Assembly: GCA_026005175.1 (NCBI GenBank)
Contig: BPKO01000001.1
Coordinates: 1 to 64,000, forward strand
Source of the DNA: Candidatus Tectimicrobiota bacterium
GTDB taxonomy: Bacteria; Tectomicrobia; Entotheonellia; Entotheonellales; Entotheonellaceae
Direction: 5' to 3'
Length of the DNA stretch: 64,000 bases
A program made the position numbers and the translations under genes. Shown here in pieces: positions 13,119 through 22,657 of the stretch; position 1 is the stretch's first letter, and every line of letters starts with the position of its first letter. A model generated the notes under the pieces. The model was not told where the DNA came from, searched no databases, and worked only from the letters and a program-made list of their open reading frames with translations.

Positions 13119-13960
13119 TACGATGGCGCGCGCGCCGGGGCGCCTTGCAGCCGCGCCAGCAGCCGCGCCAGCTCCGCCTCGCCGCGATAGGTGATCTCGA
13201 TCTTGCCGCGGCGGCGGCCGGGGCGAATGGTGACCGGCGTCCCCAAGTGGCGCTGCAAGGCTTCCTCCACCTGCACCAGATGTGCCGGCTTAGGCGCCGG
13301 GGTCCGCCGCTGCTGCCGCACCCGCGCCTCGGTGGCGCGCACCGAAAGCCCCTCGGCCAGGATCTGATCCCGCAGCCGCTGCTGTGCTTCTGCCGACTCC
13401 AAGGCCAGCAGCGCCCGGGCGTGCCCCATGCTCAGGCGGCCGGCTGCGAGGTCCTCCTGAAGCAACGGCGGCAGCTTCAGCAGCCGCAAGGCATTGGCCA
13501 CCGAGGAGCGGTCTTTGCCCACCTGGCGGGCAATGTCTTCCTGGCGCAGCCCGAACTCCGCCACCAGGCGCTGGTAGGCCCGCGCCTCTTCGAGCGGGTT
13601 GAGGTCGTCGCGCTGCAAGTTCTCAAGCAGCGCCAGGAGCAATACTTCGCGGTCGTCGGCGTCCCGGATGAGGGCCGGTACGGTGTCGTAGCCCGCCAGC
13701 TGCGCGGCGCGCAGCCGCCGCTCGCCGGCAATGAGCTCAAATCCTTCCGGGTGGCGGCGCACCACGATGGGCTGCAGAAGGCCCTGGGCTTTGATCGACT
13801 GCGCCAGCTCTTGCAGCCGCTGCGGGTCAAGGTGCTGCCGGGGCTGGTAGGGGTTGGGCCGGATCTGGGCCACCGGCAGCGGCACCAGCTCGGCATGGCT
13901 GTCGGGCGGCACGGGACCAAAGAGGGCGGCGAGCCCCTTACCGAGTGCCTGTCGCCTCAT
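13115..13960 (-). CDS. parB: Chromosome-partitioning protein ParB
   Basis: 281 residues. N-terminal GKGLAALFG, then the CTP-binding/ParB box: PNPYQPRQHLD, IVVRRHPEGFELIAGERRLRAA (GERRLRA motif), LLENLQRDDLNPLEEARAY. The helix-turn-helix part follows (FGLRQEDIARQVGKDRSSVANALRLLKL). Binds parS near the origin and loads SMC. It overlaps parA by 23 nt. I found no clear parS palindrome in the window by eye. Confidence 0.96.
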   Translation of the reverse strand: MRRQALGKGLAALFGPVPPDSHAELVPLPVAQIRPNPYQPRQHLDPQRLQELAQSIKAQGLLQPIVVRRHPEGFELIAGERRLRAAQLAGYDTVPALIRDADDREVLLLALLENLQRDDLNPLEEARAYQRLVAEFGLRQEDIARQVGKDRSSVANALRLLKLPPLLQEDLAAGRLSMGHARALLALESAEAQQRLRDQILAEGLSVRATEARVRQQRRTPAPKPAHLVQVEEALQRHLGTPVTIRPGRRRGKIEITYRGEAELARLLARLQGAPARAPSY

Positions 13961-14714
13961 GGTGCAGCAACTCCTGGGTCAAACGCAAGTAAGCCGCGGC
14001 GCCACTGCTGCCGATGTCGTAGTGAATGATGGGCTTGCCGTGGCTTGGCGCCTCTCCCAGCTTGACGTTGCGTGGGATGACGGTGTCAAAGACGGTCGCC
14101 CCGAAGTAGCGGCGCGCCTCTTCGGCCACCCGGCGCGCCAGCAGGGTGCGGCCATCGTACATGGTGAGCAAAATGCCCGCCACCGCCAGCCCCGGGTTGA
14201 AGCGCTGCTGCACCAGCCGCACCACGCGCAACAACTGCCCCAGCCCCTCCAGCGCGTAGTACTCGCACTGCAGCGGCACCAGCACGCCGTGCGCCGCAGT
14301 GAGGGCATTGAGGGTGAGCAGCCCCAGCGACGGCGGGCAGTCGATGAGCACGAAGTCGTAGTCTGCCACCACCGGCGCCAGCGCCTGGCGCAGCCGCTGC
14401 TCGCGCGCTGGCAGCGGCACCAGCTCGAGCTCTGCCCCCACCAAGTCGCGGGTAGCAGGCAGCACGTCGACGCCGTCCACCACCTTGGGCACAATCGCCG
14501 TCCGCGCCGCCGCGGCGCCCAGCAGCACCTCGTACACGCTCGGGGCCCCCCGCGCTACCGCGACCCCCATGCCGCTGGTGGTGTTGCTCTGGGGATCGAA
14601 GTCGACGAGCAGGGTGCGCTGCTCGGCCGCCCCCAGGCAGGCTGCCAGGTTGATCGCCGTGGTGGTCTTGCCCACGCCGCCTTTTTGATTGGCGATGGCC
14701 AGGATGCGGCCCAT
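13938..14714 (-). CDS. parA: Chromosome-partitioning ATPase ParA
   Basis: 258 residues. Deviant Walker [17 protein letters not shown] at residues 9-24 with the extra lysine of the ParA/MinD family, DFDPQSNTTSGMG, and Walker B region FVLIDCPPSLGLLTLNAL. DNA-binding ATPase that moves ParB-parS complexes. Encoded between rsmG and parB as in most origin regions. Confidence 0.97.
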   Translation of the reverse strand: MGRILAIANQKGGVGKTTTAINLAACLGAAEQRTLLVDFDPQSNTTSGMGVAVARGAPSVYEVLLGAAAARTAIVPKVVDGVDVLPATRDLVGAELELVPLPAREQRLRQALAPVVADYDFVLIDCPPSLGLLTLNALTAAHGVLVPLQCEYYALEGLGQLLRVVRLVQQRFNPGLAVAGILLTMYDGRTLLARRVAEEARRYFGATVFDTVIPRNVKLGEAPSHGKPIIHYDIGSSGAAAYLRLTQELLHHEATGTR

Positions 14715-14739
14715 GGCGCTCGCCTCCGCGCTGCAAAAA

Positions 14740-15435
14740 TCATAGGGCGTCGTGCCGCACGTCGCAATCGCTTTCTGGCGCGCCGCCGCGGGTGATGGCC
14801 AGCAGCTGCCAGCCCGGGCTGGCCGGCAAGGGCCAGGCCTCTAGACCCTGCCAAGCAGGCGGCTTGAGGCGCGGCGCCGCTTCTGCAAGCTCCGGCGTGG
14901 CGCACGGCTTGCGCAGCACCAGCTTGCCTCCAGGCCGCAGCAGCGGCGCGGCCAGGGTGAGCAGCCGCACCACCGGTCCCACGCCGCGCGCCACCACCAC
15001 GTCAAAGCGCTGCGCCGGCGGCAGGCGGCGCGCCAGCGCCTCGGCCTGCGCCCAGCAGGGACGGCAGTTGCGCAGCTGCAGCACGGCCACCGCGCGCTCA
15101 AGGAACGCAATCTTCTTTTCGGCGCGCTCCAGCAGCGTCACTTCCACCTGCGGGGCACAGATGGCCAGGGGAATGCCCGGAATTCCCGCCCCGCTTCCCA
15201 GATCGAGAAGCCGGGTGGCCGACGGCAGCAACTCGGGACGCAGGAAGTCGAGCGACTCGGCAATGAGCACGTCCACAAGGCGCTCGGCGTCACGCAGGCC
15301 GGTGAGATCGAGATAGCGGCGCCACTGAAGGAGCAGCTGCACGTAGCGCTCTAGCTGCGCGAGCGCCTCAGGCGGCAGGGCGAGACCTCGCTGCCGGCCC
15401 CGCTCAGCCAGACGCTGCTGCACGGGCTGGGCCAT
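14740..15435 (-). CDS. rsmG: 16S rRNA (guanine527-N7)-methyltransferase RsmG
   Basis: 231 residues from ATG 15435; GTG 15441 is an alternative. Motif [17 protein letters not shown] is the RsmG SAM-binding signature, followed by [16 protein letters not shown] and [14 protein letters not shown]. Methylates G527 of 16S rRNA. The start lies inside the end of mnmG (32-nt overlap), indicating coupling. Confidence 0.95.
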   Translation of the reverse strand: MAQPVQQRLAERGRQRGLALPPEALAQLERYVQLLLQWRRYLDLTGLRDAERLVDVLIAESLDFLRPELLPSATRLLDLGSGAGIPGIPLAICAPQVEVTLLERAEKKIAFLERAVAVLQLRNCRPCWAQAEALARRLPPAQRFDVVVARGVGPVVRLLTLAAPLLRPGGKLVLRKPCATPELAEAAPRLKPPAWQGLEAWPLPASPGWQLLAITRGGAPESDCDVRHDAL

Positions 15436-17302
15436 GCCCACCGCCTCGCGCGCGGCGCAGGTACACGGTCAGCACGGCAATCGCCGCCGGCGTCACGCCG
15501 GAGATGCGCGACGCCTGGCCCAGGGTGGCTGGCCGCAGGCGCGACAGCTTCTCGCGCACCTCGTGCGACAGGCCGGGGATCTGGCCGTAGTCGAGGTCGG
15601 CGGGCAGCGCCAGGGACTCGAGCTGCTCCAGGCGCCGCACTTGCTCGAGCTGGCGCCGGATGTAGCCCTCGTACTTGAGCTGGATCTCGACTTGCTCGGC
15701 CACCGCGGCCGGCAGCGCCGGCGCTTCCCCGAGCAGGCGCACCACGTCGGCATAGCCAAGCTGCGGCCGCTTGAGCAGCTCGGCAGCCGGCACCGGATAG
15801 GCCAGCGGCTCGGTGCCCCGCTGCTGCAGCAGGGCATTGACCGCCGCCGAAGGCACCACTTTGACGCGGTGCAGCCGCCCGAGCTCGGCTTCGATCTGGC
15901 GGCGCTTTTCGGCAAAGCGCCGGTACACCTCGGGCGGCACCAGGCCAATGGCATGCCCGAGGTCGCACAGGCGCAAGTCGGCATTGTCCTGGCGCAGCAG
16001 CAGCCGGTACTCGGCCCGCGAAGTGAACATACGGTACGGCTCGCTCGTGCCCTGCGTCACCAAGTCGTCGATCAGCACGCCGATATACGCCTGCGAGCGC
16101 TTGAGCACCAGCGGCGGACGGCCCTGCACTTGCAGCGCCGCGTTAATACCGGCCATGAGGCCCTGCGCCGCGGCTTCCTCGTAGCCGGTGGTGCCGTTGA
16201 TTTGGCCGGCGTGGAAGAGGCCGGCCACCCGCTTGGTCTCCAGGGTGGGCTTGAGCTCGGTGGGCGGTACGAAGTCGTATTCTACGGCGTAGCCCGGGCG
16301 CATGATCTCGGCGTCTTCCAGGCCGCGAATGGAGCGCACCAGGGCCAGCTGCACGTCCTCGGGCAAGCTGGTGGAGATGCCGTTGGGGTAGATTTCCACC
16401 GTGTCACGCCCTTCAGGTTCAAGGAAGACCTGGTGGCGTTCTTTGTCGGGGAAGCGCTTCACTTTATCCTCAATCGAGGGACAGTAGCGCGGCCCGATGC
16501 CTTTGATGATGCCGCTGTAGAGCGGAGAGCGGTCGAGGTTCTGGGCAATGAGGGCATGGGTGCGGGCATTGGTGTAGGTCAAGTAGCAGGAGACCTGCGG
16601 CTGGGTGATGGCCTCGGTGCTGAAGGAAAAGGGCGGCGGCGGCTCGTCGCCGGGCTGCTCTTCCAAAATAGCAAAGTTGATGGTGCGTGCGTCCAGGCGC
16701 GGGCAGGTGCCGGTCTTGAGCCGCCCCAGGGGAAAGCCGAGCCGCGCGTAGTCCTCAGAGAGGCCGGTAGCGGGAAACTCGCCGGCGCGGCCGGCCGGAA
16801 ACTGGCGTAGCCCGATGTGAATCACCCCGCGCAAGAATGTCCCCGTACACACCACCACGGCGCGGGCCTGGTATTCTTCGCCCAGCTGTGTCACCACCCC
16901 CACCACGCGGCCGCCTTCGACGACCAGGCGCTCGACGAGGGCCTGCTTGAGGTCGAGCCCCGGCTGGGCCTCGAGCACGGCGCGCATCTGCAGCCGATAG
17001 CGCAGCTTGTCGGCCTGCGCCCGGTAGCCGCGCACCGCCGGTCCCTTGCTGCGGTTGAGGACGCGGAACTGGATGCCGGTTTGGTCGATGCAGCGGGCCA
17101 TCTCGCCACCCAAGGCGTCGATTTCGCGCACCAGGTGACCTTTGGCAATACCGCCGATGGCGGGGTTGCACGGCATCAGGGCCACGGTGTCGAGGTTGGT
17201 GGTAAACACCGCGGTGCGGCACCCCAGGCGGGCGGCGGCCAGAGCCGCCTCGCAGCCGGCGTGACCGGCGCCGATGACGAGGACGTCGTAGCTGCGGGCC
17301 AT
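15404..17302 (-). CDS. mnmG: tRNA uridine 5-carboxymethylaminomethyl modification enzyme MnmG (GidA)
   Basis: 632 residues from ATG 17302, which follows GAGGGA closely. FAD-binding [19 protein letters not shown] at residues 7-25, [23 protein letters not shown], and [20 protein letters not shown] are MnmG signatures. [19 protein letters not shown] is the conserved C-terminal region. Works with MnmE on wobble U34 of tRNAs. Starts 8 nt after mnmE. Confidence 0.97.
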   Translation of the reverse strand: MARSYDVLVIGAGHAGCEAALAAARLGCRTAVFTTNLDTVALMPCNPAIGGIAKGHLVREIDALGGEMARCIDQTGIQFRVLNRSKGPAVRGYRAQADKLRYRLQMRAVLEAQPGLDLKQALVERLVVEGGRVVGVVTQLGEEYQARAVVVCTGTFLRGVIHIGLRQFPAGRAGEFPATGLSEDYARLGFPLGRLKTGTCPRLDARTINFAILEEQPGDEPPPPFSFSTEAITQPQVSCYLTYTNARTHALIAQNLDRSPLYSGIIKGIGPRYCPSIEDKVKRFPDKERHQVFLEPEGRDTVEIYPNGISTSLPEDVQLALVRSIRGLEDAEIMRPGYAVEYDFVPPTELKPTLETKRVAGLFHAGQINGTTGYEEAAAQGLMAGINAALQVQGRPPLVLKRSQAYIGVLIDDLVTQGTSEPYRMFTSRAEYRLLLRQDNADLRLCDLGHAIGLVPPEVYRRFAEKRRQIEAELGRLHRVKVVPSAAVNALLQQRGTEPLAYPVPAAELLKRPQLGYADVVRLLGEAPALPAAVAEQVEIQLKYEGYIRRQLEQVRRLEQLESLALPADLDYGQIPGLSHEVREKLSRLRPATLGQASRISGVTPAAIAVLTVYLRRARGGGHGPARAAASG

Positions 17303-17310
17303 GCTCCCTC

Positions 17311-18693
17311 CTATTTGCCGATGCAAAAGCTGCTGAAGATGCGCTCGAGCACCTCGCCCGTGCAGCGCTCGCCCAGCACCTCGGCCAGCCGCTGCAGGGC
17401 CTCGCTCACCTCAAAGGCCACGCACTCCACCGGCAGCCCCTCGCCCAGCCCCTGGCGGGCCGCCTCGACGTGGCGCAGGGCGGCGTCAAGGCTCTGCCAG
17501 TGGCGGGCCCGTGTAAGCACCACCTCGTCCTGGGCCAGCGCCGCAGGGCCAAAGACCTGCTGCACCAGGGCGCGCTCGAGGGCGGGCAGTCCCTCGCCGG
17601 TGCGGGCCGACACCGCCAGCACCGGCGCCTCAGGGGCCAGAGCGGCCAGCGCCTGCGGCGCCCACTGCGGGGGCAAGTCGCACTTGTTGCAGACAAGGAG
17701 GCGCGGCTTGCCGGCCGTTTCGGCCAGCAGGCGGCGGTCGTCGTCGCTCAGTGCCTGGCTGGTGTCGAGCACCAGCAGCACGAGCTCGGCCTCTTCCAGG
17801 GCCGCGCGGGCGCGCCGCACCCCCTCCTGCTCGATGGCCTCGGTGGTGGCCCGCAACCCGGCGGTGTCCACGAGCCGCACCAGCAGGCCCTCGAGGGCCA
17901 GCGTGGCCTCGATGGTGTCGCGCGTGGTGCCCGGCTGCGGCGAGACGATGGCGCGCTCGCGGCCAAGCAAGGCGTTGAGGAGGCTGGACTTGCCGACGTT
18001 GGGCCGCCCGACGATGGCCGCGGTGACGCCCTCGTGCAAGGCGCGGCCGCGCGCGTAGGTGGCCAGCAAGCGCCGCAGCTGCGCTGCCACCTCGGCAAGG
18101 CGCTCGGCCAGTGCCCCTTCGGCCAGCAGCTCCAAGTCCTCTTCGGGAAAGTCGATGCTGGCCTCAAGGTAGACGCTGACTTGCAAGAGCGGCTCGCGCA
18201 GCGCGCGCACGCGGCGCGACAGCTCCCCGGCGAGCTGGCGGAGGGCGGCGCGGTGGCTGGCCACGGTGCGGGCGTGGATGAGGTCGGCTACCGCCTCGGC
18301 CTGGGTGAGGTCGAGGCGGCCATTGAGAAAGGCGCGCTTGGTGAACTCCCCCGGCTCTGCCACACGAGCGCCGCGCGCCAGCACGGCGTCGAGAACCCGC
18401 TGCGTGGTCACCAGACCGCCGTGGCAGCTGATTTCGGCCACGTCCTCGCGCGTGTAAGAGCGCGGCCGCCGCATGACGCACAGCAGGGCCTCGTCGACCC
18501 GCTCGCCGGCGACGTCGACGACGTAGCCGTAGTAAACGCGGTGCGACTCGAGCCGCGCCAGGGGCCGCCCGTTGGGGCGCACAAAGGCCTGCTGGACAAT
18601 GGCCAGGGTCTGCGGGCCGCTCAGACGCACCACGCCAATGCCCCCAATGCCCGCGGGGGTGGCAATGGCGGCAATGGTGTCCACCGCCTCCAT
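17311..18693 (-). CDS. mnmE: tRNA modification GTPase MnmE (TrmE)
   Basis: 460 residues from ATG 18693; GTG 18702 overlaps the yidC stop as GTGA and is also possible. N-terminal [22 protein letters not shown] is the folate-binding domain. A Ras-like G domain has [16 protein letters not shown] near residue 223 and a DTAG motif (RLVDTAGLR). The protein ends in FCIGK, the catalytic C-terminal cysteine. Partner of MnmG. Confidence 0.97.
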   Translation of the reverse strand: MEAVDTIAAIATPAGIGGIGVVRLSGPQTLAIVQQAFVRPNGRPLARLESHRVYYGYVVDVAGERVDEALLCVMRRPRSYTREDVAEISCHGGLVTTQRVLDAVLARGARVAEPGEFTKRAFLNGRLDLTQAEAVADLIHARTVASHRAALRQLAGELSRRVRALREPLLQVSVYLEASIDFPEEDLELLAEGALAERLAEVAAQLRRLLATYARGRALHEGVTAAIVGRPNVGKSSLLNALLGRERAIVSPQPGTTRDTIEATLALEGLLVRLVDTAGLRATTEAIEQEGVRRARAALEEAELVLLVLDTSQALSDDDRRLLAETAGKPRLLVCNKCDLPPQWAPQALAALAPEAPVLAVSARTGEGLPALERALVQQVFGPAALAQDEVVLTRARHWQSLDAALRHVEAARQGLGEGLPVECVAFEVSEALQRLAEVLGERCTGEVLERIFSSFCIGK

Positions 18694-18698
18694 GCCCT

Positions 18699-20349
18699 TC
18701 ACTTCTCCTTACTTACCGCCTCAGCGGCGACCGTCTCCTGGCGGTAGGCGCGGTTGATCAGCAGCTGCTGCACGATGCTCAGCACGTTGCTCATCAGCCA
18801 GTAAAGGACCAGCCCCGCCGGCGCCTTGAGAAAGAAGATGAGAAAAAGTAAGGGCATAAACTGCATGATCTTGGCCTGCGTCGGATCGGCCGTGGTGGGA
18901 GTGAGCCTCTGCTGCAAGAACATGCTGAGGCCCATGAGCACCGGGGTGATATACGAGGGATCGTGCACCGAGAGGTCGCAAATGCCCCTGCCAACCCAGA
19001 AGAGCTCTTTGTCCCAGCAGATAAACGGCGCATGGCGCAGCTCGATGGCGTAGAGCAGGGCGTTATAGAACGCAAAGAAAAACGGAATCTGCAGGAGCAT
19101 GGGCAGGCAGCCGCCCATGGGATTGACTTTATGCTCGCGATAAAGCTGCATCATGGCCCGGTTGAGGGCCTGACGGTCGTCTTTGTAGAGGACCTGCAGC
19201 TCTTTCAGCTTGGGCTGCAGCTTCTGCATGGCCTGCATCGACTTGTAGCTTTTCTGCGTCAGCGGCCAGAAGACAAGGCGAATGAGGATGGTCACCAAAA
19301 TGATCGACACCCCGTAGTTGTGCACCACGCGGTTGACCAAGCGCAGCACTTGCACCATGGGGCGCGCCAGGGGGGAGAAGAAGCCCAAGTCGATGAGGCG
19401 ACTGAGCGAGGGGTCGAGCTGGGTGAGCAGCGGCTGCATTTTGGGCCCGACGTAGACGCGCACCCGCTGCGCGGGATTCGACTCGGCAAGCGGCGTGCGC
19501 ACCGCCACTTCGAGCGCTTCCTCGCTGAGGCGGCGGGCAATGGCCGCCTCGCCCAGCGGCTCCTGGGGCAGCAGCACCGCGGTGAAGTACGTATCGGCCA
19601 GGGCCACCCAGGTCACGGTGCCGCGGTCTTCACGCACCTCCCCCGCCTCTTCCGGGTCCTCGTGCACCAGCTTGCCGTTGACGAAGCTGCGCGACACCGC
19701 CTTGGTTTCGCCGCGGCGCTCCACATGCTCGGGCTGCTGGCGCAAGCCCGGGCCCCAGAAGAGGGTGAGGCTGGCCGCTCCCTGCGGCAGCGGGCCGGCA
19801 AGCCGCGTTTCGACTTCGAAGTCGTAGCGCTGGTAGAAAAAGCGGTACGTGCGCTGCACCGGGGTGCCGTCGGGCAGGCGAGCACGGAAGACGAGGCGCC
19901 CTTCGGGCTGCTGCGGCGACAACACTAGGGCGCGCTGCGAGGGCGTAAAGGCAAGCGGCGACAAGGCCAGGCGCTGCCGGCCCCACTGCAGCTCGGCGCG
20001 CAGCGGCAACGCCGCCGTCCCCGGCAGCGGGGCAATCTCTACAGGCGGCGCCTCCTTGGCAAGAAAAGCGCGGTAAGCAAGCAGCTGAACGGCTTTGACG
20101 GCCGCGCCGCGGCTGCTGAGCTCAAGGCGCGTGACCCCGGTATCTACGGTGACCGTCGTCTCGGGTCCTGGCGGGGACCGCCGGCGGCTCGGCCACCACC
20201 GGGGGTGGCGGTGCTGGGGGCGCGGCGGGCGGCGGCGCCGTCGCCTCCTCGGGCGGCGGCGGGGGTGGCGGCGCTGGGGCAAAGAAAATCGACCAGAGGA
20301 AGACCACGAGGAGTGACAGCACAATGGCCAAAATGGCGCGCTTTTCCAT
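18699..20349 (-). CDS. yidC: Membrane protein insertase YidC, one frameshift
   Basis: Inserts proteins into the inner membrane alone or with Sec. The N-terminus (MEKRAILAIVLSLLVVFLW, first helix, then a proline-rich linker with a run of seven Pro) lies in one frame. Near 20168 an extra base moves the rest into the next frame, beginning ETTVTVDTGVTRLELSSRG. The large periplasmic domain and C-terminal helices follow: VHNYGVSIILVTILIRLVFW, KVNPMGGCLPMLLQIPFFFA and LVLYWLMSNVLSIVQQ. Joined length ~550 residues fits Gram-negative YidC. Ten nt after yidD; overlaps the mnmE start region. Confidence 0.93.
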
Positions 20350-20358
20350 GACCTGATC

Positions 20359-20604
20359 CTACGCGGAGAGGCGACGCTCGGCAGGAACGGGCAAGTCAAC
20401 GCCACCGCGCGACAGCGGCTGGCAGCGCAGCAAGCGCCAGGCGGCTTTGAGCAGCCCGCGCCAGGGGCCGTACGCGGCGATGGCCTCGATGGCGTACGTC
20501 GAACAGCTGGGATAAAAGCGGCAGGCAGGGGGAAAGAGCGGCGACACCAGCCACTGGTACGCCCGGATGGCGGCAATCAGCAGGGCGCTACAAGCGGTCT
20601 CCAC
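20359..20604 (-). CDS. yidD: Membrane protein insertion efficiency factor YidD
   Basis: About 81 residues from GTG 20604. Contains AIRAYQWLVSPLFPPACRFYPSCSTYAIEAIAAYGPWRGLLKA, shortened here to its key marks: the RFxPSCS motif with three cysteines and the YGPxxG turn, which define YidD. The frame is open farther upstream to 20700 but that part is antisense-like and not conserved. The start lies within the end of rnpA (17-nt overlap). Confidence 0.9.
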   Translation of the reverse strand: METACSALLIAAIRAYQWLVSPLFPPACRFYPSCSTYAIEAIAAYGPWRGLLKAAWRLLRCQPLSRGGVDLPVPAERRLSA

Positions 20605-21025
20605 GCCCCGTGCTGCCCGGCGGCAGCGGTCGGCAGGAAAGCGACGCCTCACTTTTTCTTTCCTCACGCTGCTTGTCCTGTCCCCGTCGGTAGCGCGCAA
20701 GCGCCGTCTGATACTGCCGCACGTAATCGCGGTAAGAGGCCTGCACCGCCGCCTGCCTGACGATCACCACCACGTCGCACGGCCACGGCAAAAGGCTCTT
20801 GTGCCGCCGGAAGACCTCTCGCACCAAGCGCTTGGCCCGGTTGCGCACCACCGCCTTGCCCACGCGCCGCGAGACGGCGATGCCAAGACGGGAGCGGGGT
20901 TCGGCACTGGGAAGGACGTACAGCACGAACAGCGGCGTCACCAGCTTGACGCCTTGCTGCAAAACGCGCTGGAAGTCACGCGTGCGCCGCAGACGTTCCG
21001 ACGGCCGCAGGCGCTCGTCGTCCAC
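20588..21025 (-). CDS. rnpA: Ribonuclease P protein component RnpA
   Basis: 145 residues from GTG 21025. LRPSERLRRTRDFQRVLQQG at the N-terminus, the RNR motif GKAVVRNRAKRLVREVFR near residue 58-75, and DVVVIVRQAA near the end of the conserved domain. Protein subunit of RNase P, which matures tRNA 5' ends. Ten nt downstream of rpmH. Confidence 0.95.
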   Translation of the reverse strand: MDDERLRPSERLRRTRDFQRVLQQGVKLVTPLFVLYVLPSAEPRSRLGIAVSRRVGKAVVRNRAKRLVREVFRRHKSLLPWPCDVVVIVRQAAVQASYRDYVRQYQTALARYRRGQDKQREERKSEASLSCRPLPPGSTGRGDRL

Positions 21026-21035
21026 CCAGGTTGCC

Positions 21036-21188
21036 TCAGTCGTTGCGGCTCGGCCCCACCGTCAGCCGCCGCCGCCCTTTGAGACGGCGGCGCTTGAGCA
21101 CTTTGCGGCCCCCTCGCGTGGCCATACGGGCAAGAAAGCCGTGCTTGCGCAGACGCCGGAGTTTCTTGGGCTGATACGTGCGCTTCAT
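21036..21188 (-). CDS. rpmH: 50S ribosomal protein L34
   Basis: 50 residues, too short to stand out by length alone but unmistakable: [20 protein letters not shown], then [19 protein letters not shown]. Slightly longer than the usual 44-46 because of the tail [11 protein letters not shown]. First gene of the leftward arm of the origin region. Confidence 0.97.
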   Translation of the reverse strand: MKRTYQPKKLRRLRKHGFLARMATRGGRKVLKRRRLKGRRRLTVGPSRND

Positions 21189-21240
21189 AAAGACCCTGGC
21201 CCGGATCCAAGGTGTCGCTCTGGTCGCTTGACTGCCGGTG

Positions 21241-21270
21241 AGGGTAGCATTTCCCTGCCGTTGCTGTCAA
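21241..21270 (-). promoter_or_regulatory. Probable promoter of rpmH-rnpA-yidDC operon
   Basis: Minus strand TTGACA (21265-21270) and TACCCT (21241-21246), 18-bp spacer, about 55 bp upstream of the rpmH ATG. Perfect -35, moderate -10. Confidence 0.6.
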
Positions 21271-21291
21271 GGCTCCCCTCCCCCTACCCCA

Positions 21292-21320
21292 TTGCCGCAT
21301 CGCGGCGATTTTGCTACAAT
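21292..21320 (+). promoter_or_regulatory. Probable promoter of the short dnaA-like gene
   Basis: TTGCCG (21292-21297), 17-bp spacer, TACAAT (21315-21320). Divergent from the rpmH promoter. The transcript would have a leader of about 130 nt before ATG 21460, with no clear ribosome site close to that ATG. Confidence 0.5.
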
Positions 21321-21459
21321 TAGGCGAAACTTGCGGCCTGCGAAGGCTCGCCTCGCTCATCTTTTTGCCCCCTGCCACAGGCGCGATGACCGTGCCCAGG
21401 GCCTTTCCCAAAAAAGGGGATAGACGCTGAGAACCGCTTGGCCTGAACGTTCTACAGCG

Positions 21460-22471
21460 ATGACGGATTATACGTTTGCAAACTTCGTGGTCGGGTCGTC
21501 GAATCAGCTTGCCCATGCAGCGGCGCTGGCCGTGGCGCAGGCGCCGGGGAGAGCTTACAACCCGCTGTTTCTTTACGGCGGCCGAGGAGTGGGCAAGACG
21601 CACTTGCTGCAGGCCATTGCCCACCACCTCCGCCAGCAGGACGCCACGCGGCGCGTCGTGTACACGACGGCAGAGCAGTTCGTGGCGGAGCTGCGGCAGG
21701 CTTTGCAGCAGCTGGCGGGGCCGGCCCTTTCGGGAGCGCTACCGCCAAGTCGACGTCTTTTTGTGCGACGACGTGCACGTTCTGGCCGGCAAGCGGCACG
21801 CACAAGAGGAATTCTTTCATACGTTCAACGCCCTTTACGAGGCCGGACGCCAGATCGTCCTTGCCGGCGACCGCCCGCCGCAGGAGATCACCGCGCTGGA
21901 GGCGCGGCTGCGCTCGCGCTTTGCCGCCGGCCTGCTGGCCGACCTCCAGCCTCCCGATCTGGAAACGCGCCTCGCCATCCTGTGCCGCAAAGCCGAAGCG
22001 TGCGGCGTCCGCTTGCCGCACGAGGCCGCGCTGTGCATCGCCTCGCCCTTACACGACGTGCGCGACTTAGAGCGCTGCCTGCGGCGCTTGGTGACCCACG
22101 CGTCCTTGCACGCCGGGACGATTACCCCCGAGCTGGCCACCACCGTGGTGGAGCAGCTGCAAGCCGAACGCGCCCAAGCCATCACCGCCCCGCGCATCCA
22201 GCACGCGGTGGCCGCCTACTTTGGCCTGCGGGCAGGCGAGCTGACTTCGAAGAGCCGCCAGCGCACCGTGACCTTTCCGCGGCAGATTGCCATGTTTCTC
22301 TGCCGCGAGCTCACCGGTGCCTCCCTCCCGGAGATCGGCCAGCACTTTGGCGGCAAGGACCACACCACGGTGCTGCACGCGTGCACTAAAATTGCCCGTC
22401 TGGAGGAGGAGGACGCCCGCGTGGCCCGCATCCTCCAACAGCTGCGCCACACGCTCGGTGGCCCGCTGTGA
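21460..22471 (+). CDS. DnaA-like initiator lacking domains I-II, one frameshift
   Basis: Begins MTDYTFANFVVGSSNQLAHA, which corresponds to the start of the AAA+ domain III; the usual ~120-residue N-terminus is absent and the 270 bp upstream do not encode it. Walker A GGRGVGKTHLLQAI at residues 40-53, Walker B FLCDDVHVLAGK, arginine-finger block [22 protein letters not shown], and domain IV with the DnaA signature GGKDHTTVLHA near the end. Sensor I reads LAGDRPP where DnaA usually has TSDRPP. One extra C near 21725 (GGCCCTTT) breaks the frame. Unlike Hda it keeps the DNA-binding domain. A separate full-length dnaA lies at 54518-55879. Confidence 0.88.
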
Positions 22472-22657
22472 AAAAGTGGAGGACGCGTTTTCCACAACCC
22501 TGCCCGCAAGCCGCGGTTGTGGAAAACAGACAAAGCGCGGTGGAAAAGTTTTCCACACCCAACGCCGTGATGAGACGACCGTTGCCACCACTTATGCACA
22601 TATCCACCGCCTCTACATACTACGACAAAAGAGATCCCTCTTCGTAGGAGGCTGATT
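22472..22657. other. Probable replication origin (oriC) with DnaA-box cluster
   Basis: Between the dnaA-like gene and dnaN, within ~115 bp, are four matches to TTWTNCACA: TTTTCCACA at 22488-22496, its reverse complement TGTGGAAAA at 22518-22526, TTTTCCACA at 22549-22557, and TTATGCACA at 22592-22600. The third box is half of a perfect palindrome GTGGAAAA-G-TTTTCCAC (22540-22556). Base composition is less GC-rich than the flanks, especially 22592-22650. Gene order around it (rpmH side leftward, dnaN-recF-gyrB side rightward) is that of a chromosomal origin. The minimal origin has not been tested. Confidence 0.75.

Noticed and set aside
20350-20576. Upstream open frame joined to the yidC body
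   Set aside because: It is the wrong frame. The real YidC N-terminus with its first helix begins at 20349 in the neighbouring frame.
21328-21459. TPP-riboswitch-like words (CTGAGA, CCTGAAC) in the leader of the dnaA-like gene
   Set aside because: Only two short words match, the conserved GATCTGG and TAAT...CCAGCG parts are absent, and control of a DnaA gene by thiamine would make no sense.
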